A stretch of 6,244 nt of DNA, from assembly GCA_946480685.1 (NCBI GenBank), contig CAMLLI010000285.1, positions 1 to 6,244 on the forward strand, in the 5' to 3' direction. The stretch is from an uncultured Flammeovirgaceae bacterium (GTDB lineage Bacteria; Bacteroidota; Bacteroidia; Cytophagales; Cyclobacteriaceae). This document shows, piece after piece, positions 1 through 5,595 of this stretch; within the stretch, counting starts at the first letter, position 1; every line of letters begins with the position of its first letter. The translations under genes were made by a program, and so were the position numbers. The notes under the pieces were generated by a model that saw only the letters and a list, made by a program, of their open reading frames with translations, had not been told where the DNA came from and made no database searches.

Positions 1-1322
1 AAACCTCTTTCCTTCTGCACATATACTTTTTGAAGACTGTCTTTACCAAAAGTATAGCGCATGCGCACGGCCGGGTGCGTTATCGAATCACCTTTGTCGA
101 TGAGTGAGATGCGTGCTTTGCGTGAGAATATAGTAGAGTCTGAAAATTCAAAGTCAGGCGAAAGTGCTTTCACTTTCATTTCTCCGTTGTGATATACTTC
201 AACAGTCGAAGGGTTTCCTCCTACGGAACCTCCGGTGATCTTTCTTCCGGTGAGTGTAAAGCCTCCGTAGTACTTTACATTTTCATCACCTATACCTTGT
301 ATTGGTAAAGTGCTTTGAAAGGATTTGAATCGCGGATAGGTAGATGCAACAGAATCTTTACGCGTCTGCGATTTGAACTCAAATGTTCCGGGAATGAGGC
401 CAGGCGTTTTGCCGGTATAATTCAGTTTTACAAGATCAGCTTTGAGTTCGGCTTTGTTTACTTTGAAATTATACTCCGTGAAATTACAATAAACACTATC
501 AGGACTGAGCAGGGCCGGAGACCAATCGAACGTACCATCTTTACCAACAAAAGTATTATCGCGCAATGAAAGCGATCCTTTTGTATTCTTCAAAAAAGCT
601 GAGTCGTATTTTGTTACAAAGTTAAGCGTGACACGATTGAAGCGAATAACCGGACCTTCCACAACAGGCTGAGGAGGTGGATTCATCCATAACGGTACTT
701 CGGTGAAAATCGAATCAACTGGTTGATCGTTGTAATCTTCTGTTGGTGTTGATTCCGTGTAGTCTTGTTGATCGGTTGTTGGTACGGAAGTGGTGTCATT
801 CATATCGAATGACGGTGCCGGAGCTATATAATCGAAAGTATAATCGTCATCTCTGGCATATAGTCTGTACGATTTTTCATAATGCAGCGCATGGTGTTCA
901 AAGAACGTGCGACTTCCCTGCATGAAATTAAGAATGCGCGGTGTGGTTTCATTATCGATTACCTGGCCGGCCACGGTGAAGAATCCGGATAGCTTGGATG
1001 CATCGGCACGTTCAACCGTTACTGCGTTGGCGATGGCACCAAAGTAATTGATAAGGGCTGGCTTCAGCGGAAGTTTTTTCTTCTTCATCTTCCGAAGCTG
1101 CTGTTGAATAATTAATTGTTGATCTGCACCGAGGCTTGACCATGCGGATGCAAAACTGGTACCCACGACTGTAGCATCAACGTTCCGGGTATTTTCCAGA
1201 ACAATTCTTACGCTGTCAGGAAAATTAAGCGGAATGGTGGAAGTCTGAGATTTCTTTTGAGCCGACACAATCAGAGCCGGAAGAAAAGAAAGTAGGAAAA
1301 AATATGTTCTAACCTGCTTCAC
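1..1322 (-). CDS. Large exported protein, N-terminal 440 residues (partial, runs off left edge), function unknown
   Basis: The minus-strand frame is open without a stop from 1322 to the window edge, so the C-terminal part lies outside. No ATG is available near the N-terminus; the GTG at 1322-1320 is chosen because it is followed directly by a typical signal peptide (MKQVRTYFFLLSFLPALIVSAQ, cleavage expected near residue 21), which predicts export to the periplasm or outer membrane. Residues about 55-105 are predicted helical and basic (QQQLRKMKKKK near 73-83). Residues about 158-218 form a low-complexity linker rich in Asp, Thr and Pro (DDDYTFDY, TDQQDYTESTPTEDYNDQ, PPPQP). From about 225 the sequence becomes beta-rich, with alternating hydrophobic/polar stretches such as KYYGGFTLTGRKITGG at 350-365. 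I recognise no named domain or catalytic motif. It resembles, from memory, very large uncharacterised secreted proteins of Cytophagales; that is inference. The coding frame is supported by its length, signal peptide and plausible composition. Confidence 0.85.
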   Translation of the reverse strand, partial: MKQVRTYFFLLSFLPALIVSAQKKSQTSTIPLNFPDSVRIVLENTRNVDATVVGTSFASAWSSLGADQQLIIQQQLRKMKKKKLPLKPALINYFGAIANAVTVERADASKLSGFFTVAGQVIDNETTPRILNFMQGSRTFFEHHALHYEKSYRLYARDDDYTFDYIAPAPSFDMNDTTSVPTTDQQDYTESTPTEDYNDQPVDSIFTEVPLWMNPPPQPVVEGPVIRFNRVTLNFVTKYDSAFLKNTKGSLSLRDNTFVGKDGTFDWSPALLSPDSVYCNFTEYNFKVNKAELKADLVKLNYTGKTPGLIPGTFEFKSQTRKDSVASTYPRFKSFQSTLPIQGIGDENVKYYGGFTLTGRKITGGSVGGNPSTVEVYHNGEMKVKALSPDFEFSDSTIFSRKARISLIDKGDSITHPAVRMRYTFGKDSLQKVYVQKERG

Positions 1323-1416
1323 AAAAACTAAACCCTGAAATTCGTAAATATTGATTAAATAAACTAAGGCTTGCAGAAGCTAAACGCTTAACGACATGTT
1401 ACCGTACGAAAGATGC

Positions 1417-1629
1417 TTAATTTTTCCACCGATTGATAAAATACAGCACTAATGAGACAATGATGCTAAGTAGTATACTCGTCATAACAGGAAAATAAAA
1501 GCTGAAATTCTCACGTTCAATACGAATATCACCCGGCAGCTTTCCGAGGTGAGGTATCTTGTTGCTATAGGTTACAAGTATACCCGCCACGATAAAAATT
1601 GCACCAATTATGATAAGCATTTTGCCCAT
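1417..1629 (-). CDS. Small DUF2905-type membrane protein, 70 aa
   Basis: Short inner-membrane protein with two hydrophobic segments (residues about 4-20 and 47-64) joined by a polar loop carrying the family signature LGKLPGDIRIERENFSFYFP (residues 28-47). This layout, TM helix, GxLPGDI loop, FYFP, TM helix, and basic C-terminal tail (NRWKN), is that of the DUF2905 family, whose function is unknown. An ATG at 1677 would add 16 polar residues that the family lacks; the ATG at 1629 (MGKMLIII) gives the usual length of about 70 residues and is preferred. A TAAATTTC sequence at 1654-1647 resembles the Bacteroidota -7 element (TAnnTTTG, one mismatch) and would lie inside the longer reading, which also favours the short start; no good -33 TTG accompanies it. 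The next gene on the same strand begins 95 bp downstream, so cotranscription is possible but not shown. Confidence 0.88.
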   Translation of the reverse strand: MGKMLIIIGAIFIVAGILVTYSNKIPHLGKLPGDIRIERENFSFYFPVMTSILLSIIVSLVLYFINRWKN

Positions 1630-1675
1630 AGGTTCTTTTTCTTGCCGAAATTTAGCACGAATTAAAACTGCATCC

Positions 1676-1692
1676 ATCAGCGCTTTGCTGAT
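1676..1692. repeat. Inverted repeat (6-bp arms) in the divergent gap
   Basis: ATCAGC (1676-1681), a 5-base spacer, then GCTGAT (1687-1692), a perfect dyad. It lies between the start codons of the divergent DUF2905 and methyltransferase genes, 13 bp before the latter's ATG. It could be an operator or a small hairpin in a transcript, but six paired bases may arise by chance. Confidence 0.35.
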
Positions 1693-1705
1693 TCATTTTT
1701 AGTAA

Positions 1706-2416
1706 ATGCAAAAAGGAAAATTATACCTCATACCAACGGTAATCGCAGAAGAAACGCAGCACGCTGTTATTCCTCCTCACATTCGGGAGGCACTTCCATC
1801 GATTCAACATTTCTTAGCCGAAGATGTGCGAACTGCCAGACGATACCTGAGCAGTTTAAAAGTATACCCTTCCATAGAACCTTTGAAGTTCGAAGTTCTC
1901 AACAAAGACACAAAGCCTGAAAATCTGAAAACTTTCTTTCAGCCTATATTCGAAGGGTTAGACATTGGTGTACTTTCAGAATCCGGTTGTCCGGGTGTAG
2001 CAGACCCGGGAGCGCTCGCGGTAAAGTATGCACATGAAAACGACATTCAGGTGGTTCCGCTCGTGGGTCCATCATCATTGTTGCTGGCATTAATGGCTTC
2101 CGGATTAAACGGACAGCGATTTGCTTTTCATGGCTACCTTCCGATTGATGGTAAAGATGCTGCCGCGGTTATTAAAACATTTGAAAAAGAATCACATACT
2201 AAAAATCAAACACAGATTTTTATTGAAACGCCTTATCGTAATAACTCCATTATGAATGCGCTTCTTAAAAATCTCCAGGATAGTACACTGCTTTGTGTAG
2301 CGGTAAACGTTACCGGGGTGGATGAACGGATAAAAACATTGCCGGTTAAAAAGTGGAAGACAGTGAAAACAGAGTTTCCGAAAAGCCCTGCTGTGTTTTT
2401 GTTCCTGGCGCAGTAA
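1706..2416 (+). CDS. SAM-dependent methyltransferase, RsmI/tetrapyrrole-methylase superfamily (divergent paralogue)
   Basis: A 236-residue enzyme of the tetrapyrrole methylase fold (PF00590 type, COG0313-like), expected to transfer a methyl group from S-adenosylmethionine in the cytoplasm. Landmarks align with RsmI, the 16S rRNA C1402 2'-O-methyltransferase: N-terminal strand KLYLIPT (5-11), FLAEDVRTARRYL (36-48, like RsmI AAEDTRHT), the acidic glycine loop LSESGCPGVADPG (90-102, like VSDAGTPLINDPG), VVPLVGPSSLLLALMASGL (116-134) and FHGYLP (141-146), then IFIETPYRNNS (171-181, like FYESTHR). Two features differ from textbook RsmI: the first loop, PIGNLxD, reads TVIAEET, and the glycine loop has SGCPGVAD. 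The protein is also shorter than the roughly 286 residues of the E. coli enzyme, mainly because of its shorter C-terminus. It is thus probably a paralogue whose target may not be C1402. metK follows 90 bp downstream on the same strand. No promoter with a good consensus is visible before the ATG at 1706. Confidence 0.85.
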   Translation: MQKGKLYLIPTVIAEETQHAVIPPHIREALPSIQHFLAEDVRTARRYLSSLKVYPSIEPLKFEVLNKDTKPENLKTFFQPIFEGLDIGVLSESGCPGVADPGALAVKYAHENDIQVVPLVGPSSLLLALMASGLNGQRFAFHGYLPIDGKDAAAVIKTFEKESHTKNQTQIFIETPYRNNSIMNALLKNLQDSTLLCVAVNVTGVDERIKTLPVKKWKTVKTEFPKSPAVFLFLAQ

Positions 2417-2438
2417 AGTGCCAATTGAACTTCGAGAG

Positions 2439-2469
2439 TTTGGGGTTTACACTTTTCAATCTAAATTTG
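2439..2469 (+). promoter_or_regulatory. Predicted metK promoter (Bacteroidota sigma type)
   Basis: TTTG at 2439-2442, a 19-nt spacer, then TAAATTTG at 2462-2469, an exact match to the Bacteroidota -33/-7 consensus (TTTG, n19-21, TAnnTTTG). Initiation would fall near 2475, leaving a leader of about 30 nt before the metK ATG at 2507. That leader is AT-rich and has no Shine-Dalgarno sequence, as is usual in the phylum. It suggests that metK can be transcribed independently of the methyltransferase gene upstream. Confidence 0.6.
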
Positions 2470-2506
2470 ACGCTGCAAAATTGTACTAACAAAATAATTA
2501 ATTCAT

Positions 2507-3763
2507 ATGCCTTATCTATTCACCTCTGAGTCGGTATCCGAAGGCCATCCCGACAAAGTCGCTGACCAAATCTCTGATGCTCTTATCGATTATTTCCTGG
2601 CCTACGATCCATCTTCTAAAGTTGCATGTGAAACACTTGTTACTACCGGACAAGTTGTACTGGCTGGTGAGGTGAAATCTGAAGCATACCTGGATGTGCA
2701 AGACATAGCGCGCGAAGTAATCCGCAAGATCGGATATACCAAGAGCGAGTATATGTTTGAAGCAAACTCATGTGGTATACTTTCAGCTATTCACGAACAA
2801 TCACCGGATATTAACCAGGGTGTTGTGCGCAAGAAGAAAGAAGACCAGGGCGCGGGCGACCAGGGTATGATGTTCGGTTATGCAACCAACGAAACCGACA
2901 ACTATATGCCGCTTCCGCTGGAGCTTGCTCACATGTTGCTGCGTGAGCTTTCTGCTATCCGTAAGGAAGGTAAAGTAATGACATACCTCCGTCCGGACGC
3001 AAAGTCGCAGGTTACAATTGAATATAGCGATGATAATAAACCTCAACGCATTGATACCATCGTAGTATCTACACAGCATGATGACTTCGATAAAGATGCC
3101 AAGATGTTGAAGAAGATCGAGGAGGATATCATTAACATCGTTGTTCCACGCATCACTAAAAAACTTCCGAAGCGTGTTCAGAAGCTTTTCGGCAACGACA
3201 TCAAATATCATATTAACCCTACTGGTAAATTTGTAATTGGCGGACCGCACGGTGATACAGGTTTAACAGGTCGTAAGATTATTGTTGATACCTATGGTGG
3301 TAAAGGTGCTCACGGTGGTGGCGCATTCTCTGGTAAAGATCCTTCGAAAGTAGATCGTTCAGCCGCTTACGCTACACGCCACATTGCCAAAAACCTGGTA
3401 GCTGCTGGTCTTTGTGATGAAGTACTTGTACAGGTAGCCTACGCTATTGGAGTTGCTCAGCCGGTTGGTTTATACGTAAACACATACGGCACGTCTAAAG
3501 TAAAGGAGAGCGATGGTGAAATCGCGAAGCGTGTTGCCAAGATCTTTGACATGCGTCCTTACTTTATCGAACAACGCTTTAGCCTCCGCACGCCTATATA
3601 TGCAGAAACAGCTGCTTACGGACACATGGGCCGCGAATCAAAAGTTGTTGAGAAGATCTTCAACAAAGGCAAAGCCAATGAGAAGAAAGTGAAAGTTGAG
3701 TTATTCCCTTGGGAAAAACTTGACCACGTTGATCAAGTGAAAAAAGCATTCAAGCTTGCTTAA
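2507..3763 (+). CDS. metK: S-adenosylmethionine synthetase (methionine adenosyltransferase)
   Basis: Cytoplasmic enzyme that makes S-adenosylmethionine from methionine and ATP, releasing phosphate and pyrophosphate; normally a homotetramer needing Mg2+ and K+. The 418-residue product is collinear with E. coli MetK (384 residues). Signature elements are all present: [20 protein letters not shown] (4-23, with His14, Asp16 and Lys17 of the active site), [11 protein letters not shown] (40-50), the MetK signature [15 protein letters not shown] (115-129), LRPDAKSQV (161-169), [22 protein letters not shown] (236-257), the phosphate-binding [19 protein letters not shown] (270-288), and the C-terminal [11 protein letters not shown] (367-377) and FPWEK (400-404). 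The additional length comes from about 10 residues near 214-231 and a lysine-rich insert of about 21 residues at 378-399, just before FPWEK; neither touches a catalytic motif. The ATG at 2507 puts the N-terminus exactly where the family begins. It has its own predicted promoter and a strong terminator after the stop. Confidence 0.99.
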   Translation: MPYLFTSESVSEGHPDKVADQISDALIDYFLAYDPSSKVACETLVTTGQVVLAGEVKSEAYLDVQDIAREVIRKIGYTKSEYMFEANSCGILSAIHEQSPDINQGVVRKKKEDQGAGDQGMMFGYATNETDNYMPLPLELAHMLLRELSAIRKEGKVMTYLRPDAKSQVTIEYSDDNKPQRIDTIVVSTQHDDFDKDAKMLKKIEEDIINIVVPRITKKLPKRVQKLFGNDIKYHINPTGKFVIGGPHGDTGLTGRKIIVDTYGGKGAHGGGAFSGKDPSKVDRSAAYATRHIAKNLVAAGLCDEVLVQVAYAIGVAQPVGLYVNTYGTSKVKESDGEIAKRVAKIFDMRPYFIEQRFSLRTPIYAETAAYGHMGRESKVVEKIFNKGKANEKKVKVELFPWEKLDHVDQVKKAFKLA

Positions 3764-3782
3764 TGCATTTTTATAAAATGCA
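3764..3782. repeat. Perfect inverted repeat immediately after the metK stop codon
   Basis: TGCATTTT (3764-3771), TAT, AAAATGCA (3775-3782): an 8-bp perfect dyad with a 3-base loop that starts at the first base after the metK TAA. No T tract follows, so it is not an intrinsic terminator by itself. In RNA it would form a small hairpin just 5' of the main terminator hairpin and could protect the 3' end; that role is inference. Confidence 0.5.
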
Positions 3783-3791
3783 GATAAAAGC

Positions 3792-3826
3792 AAAGGCGGT
3801 GAGAAATCATCGCCTTTCGTTTTTTT
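3792..3826 (+). terminator. Intrinsic terminator of metK
   Basis: Left arm AAAGGCGGTGA (3792-3802), GAAA tetraloop (3803-3806), right arm TCATCGCCTTT (3807-3817): an 11-bp stem with one G-T wobble, followed by CG and a run of seven T (3820-3826). This is a classical rho-independent terminator for metK. It also lies directly beyond the stop codon of the converging acyltransferase gene, whose TAA overlaps the end of the T run (3825-3827). Read on the minus strand the same stem is followed by only GCTTTTAT, so termination in that direction is plausible but probably weaker. Confidence 0.88.
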
Positions 3827-4679
3827 AATCCTTTTTCAAATGCCGGGTCTTCCATCGATTATGCGACCATAACCAGCCGGAAGGATTCTCATAAATTATT
3901 TTCTCAACAGCCTTGATGTAGTTTTCAATCAGTGTGAAATCATCTTTGGCGTGAGGCGGCTCCGCTATATTTACAAATGAAGCTTCGTAATAGCCGCGCT
4001 TTATTTTTCGAACCTGAGCATATACTACCGGGTATTGTGTAAGCACTGCGATTTGATGCGCCCCCAGAAAAAAGACTGTGTCCTGGTTAAGAAAGCGGGT
4101 TTGATATTTCTTGTCTTTTTTTAGCCCGGGATACTGGTCGCTAACAATAGCAATGCCGCGAAGTATATCTTTTCGCCTGATGAGCTCACGCGCAACATCG
4201 GATCGCTTTATAGGATGTGCACCAAAGCGCGTACGACACAGTAACGAGAATCGATTAAAGAACTCACTGCTTTGTTGCTGGTATACAAAGTCAACGGGCA
4301 CGGGCAGATTAAAATTGCCGGAAGAAAGCAGCCACTCCCAGTTAAACTGGTGAGATGATAGAATAAGTACGGATTGATTTTGTTGCCTATACTTTTCAAT
4401 GACGCTGACATCTCTGAAAAGCATTCGCTTTGCTAACTCTTCTTTTCGGATAGAATATAACTTCAGCGTCTCTACACCATAATCACACAGGTTGATATAG
4501 AATTGCTTTTCAATTTTTTTTAGCTCCTGTTCCGTTTTATCCGGGAAAGAGTTTCTCAGATTTTTCTGAACCATCTTTCTCCGGTAGCCCACCACATGGT
4601 AGGTAATAAAGAACAGGAAATCAGAAATAGCATACAGTACACCAAAAGGTAATCGCGATAGTAAACTGATTACAAACAT
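3825..4679 (-). CDS. LpxL/HtrB-type lysophospholipid acyltransferase
   Basis: A 284-residue membrane-associated acyltransferase of the bacterial lipid A biosynthesis acyltransferase family (PF03279 type), which transfers a fatty acyl chain from acyl carrier protein, classically onto a lipid A precursor at the inner membrane. Visible features in order: N-terminal hydrophobic anchor (about 1-30); the basic stretch GYRRKMVQKNLRNSFPDKT (31-49), typical of the family; the catalytic HX4E motif in SSHQFNWEW (His110, Glu115); the SDQ element in AIVSDQYPG (Asp181-Gln182), matching the conserved Asp-Gln of LpxL; FFLGAHQIAVLTQYPVVYA (203-221); and the C-terminal GWLWSHNRWKTR (268-279), a strong family signature. 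The length is slightly below the roughly 300 residues of E. coli LpxL. The substrate cannot be told from sequence: Bacteroidota carry several paralogues, and lipid A or other membrane lipids are possible. The gene is divergent from the dehydrogenase and convergent with metK. Confidence 0.92.
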   Translation of the reverse strand: MFVISLLSRLPFGVLYAISDFLFFITYHVVGYRRKMVQKNLRNSFPDKTEQELKKIEKQFYINLCDYGVETLKLYSIRKEELAKRMLFRDVSVIEKYRQQNQSVLILSSHQFNWEWLLSSGNFNLPVPVDFVYQQQSSEFFNRFSLLCRTRFGAHPIKRSDVARELIRRKDILRGIAIVSDQYPGLKKDKKYQTRFLNQDTVFFLGAHQIAVLTQYPVVYAQVRKIKRGYYEASFVNIAEPPHAKDDFTLIENYIKAVEKIIYENPSGWLWSHNRWKTRHLKKD

Positions 4680-4715
4680 TGAAAGTAAAGTTCTGGCGGC
4701 AAGTTAAGAATTTAG

Positions 4716-4731
4716 AATTCAGTAATTCAGT
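4716..4731. repeat. Tandem 8-bp repeat in a divergent promoter region
   Basis: AATTCAGT is repeated perfectly head to tail (4716-4723, 4724-4731) in the 103-bp gap between the divergent acyltransferase and dehydrogenase genes, preceded by the related AGAATTTAGAATT. It could be a binding-site pair or a simple replication-slippage duplication. Confidence 0.4.
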
Positions 4732-4782
4732 GTGCTTTTCCGTGCTATATCTCATTGTGCCGAGTAATCTTTATTTTGCAGC

Positions 4783-5592
4783 ATGAAAAACAAGGTTGTC
4801 ATTATTACCGGGGGGTCTTCTGGTATCGGAAAAGCAATGGCTGAAAAGTTCGGACGCGAGGGTTCTAAAATTCTTATCACCGGACGAAACAAAGAAGAAC
4901 TTGCTAAAGCAACAGACGAGCTTCGCCAAAAAGGAATTACCATTCAATCATTTCAGGCCGATGTCAGTGTGGAAGAAGACAACCGTAAAATGGCCGAAGA
5001 AGCTATCAGGCACTACGGAACTATAGATGTGCTGATCAACAACGCAGGCATTTCCATGCGTGCACTTTTTTCAGAGGTTGATATAGCCGTGGTAAAAAAA
5101 GTAATGGACATCAATTTTTACGGTGTACTGTATGCTACCAAATATTGTCTGCCGGAAATCACAAAGAACAATGGTTCAATTGTAGGCATATCTTCCATAG
5201 CAGGCTTTCGCGGTTTACCAGGACGCACCGGGTATTCTGCGTCTAAGTTTGCACTGAACGGTTTTCTCGAAGTATTACGCACTGAACTTTTAAAAACGGG
5301 AGTACATGTGTTAACAGCGTGTCCCGGGTTTACAGCATCCAATATTCGTAAACGCTCACTTACAAAAGATGGAAGTCAGCAGGGAGAGTCGCCACGGCAG
5401 GAAGACAAAATGATGACGGCTGAAGAATGTGCCGAACATATATATAACGCTACGGCTAAACGCAAACGTACCCTGGTCTTAACGACACAGGGTAAGCTTG
5501 CAGTATTTTTAAATAAATGGTTGCCCGGACTGGCAGATAAAATGGTTTACAACGTAATGGCAAAGGAAGCCAACGCTCCGATCAGTAAATAA
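4783..5592 (+). CDS. Short-chain dehydrogenase/reductase (SDR family), substrate unknown
   Basis: A 269-residue classical SDR, an NAD(P)(H)-dependent oxidoreductase with a Rossmann fold. All key elements are present: the dinucleotide-binding TGGSSGIG (9-16), ITGR (32-35) at the end of the second strand, where the Arg favours NADP(H), ADV (59-61), NNAG (86-89), catalytic Asn111 in MDINFYG, Ser138 in GISSIAG, Tyr151 and Lys155 in YSASK, and the PG turn (181-182) before the substrate loop. That loop (about 185-212, rich in Lys, Ser and Gln) is polar and long. The C-terminal extension (LNKWLPGLADKMVYNVMAKE, 243-262) resembles the DHRS7-like branch of the family, but the substrate cannot be inferred. 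The start at 4783 places the Rossmann motif at its usual distance from the N-terminus. Just upstream, TTATTTTGC (4771-4779) is a near match to the Bacteroidota -7 element and would give a very short leader, but no -33 TTG lies at proper spacing. The divergent acyltransferase neighbour hints at lipid metabolism only weakly. Confidence 0.95.
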   Translation: MKNKVVIITGGSSGIGKAMAEKFGREGSKILITGRNKEELAKATDELRQKGITIQSFQADVSVEEDNRKMAEEAIRHYGTIDVLINNAGISMRALFSEVDIAVVKKVMDINFYGVLYATKYCLPEITKNNGSIVGISSIAGFRGLPGRTGYSASKFALNGFLEVLRTELLKTGVHVLTACPGFTASNIRKRSLTKDGSQQGESPRQEDKMMTAEECAEHIYNATAKRKRTLVLTTQGKLAVFLNKWLPGLADKMVYNVMAKEANAPISK

Positions 5593-5595
5593 TCT

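Noticed and set aside
315..925. Plus-strand open frames of 84 and 60 codons in the left region
   Set aside because: They are antisense to the continuous minus-strand frame of the exported protein, which has a signal peptide and much greater length.
1320..1330. TAGTTTTT as a -7 promoter element for the exported protein gene
   Set aside because: It abuts the GTG start codon, so transcription would begin inside the coding region; no -33 partner is seen.
1630..1677. Upstream ATG at 1677 as start of the DUF2905 gene
   Set aside because: It adds 16 charged residues before the first membrane segment that family members lack, and it would take in the putative -7 element.
2422..2443. A weak hairpin after the methyltransferase stop (AACT/AGTT core)
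   Set aside because: Only about 4 reliable base pairs and no T tract; it overlaps the -33 region of the metK promoter and is not a credible terminator.
2417..2506. A SAM riboswitch before metK
   Set aside because: The predicted promoter leaves a leader of only about 30 nt, too short for a known SAM riboswitch, and no matching stem pattern is seen in the gap.
2801..3250. A 149-codon open frame on the strand opposite metK
   Set aside because: It lies entirely antisense to a highly conserved metK segment and its translation has no family features; it is a by-product of metK codon use.
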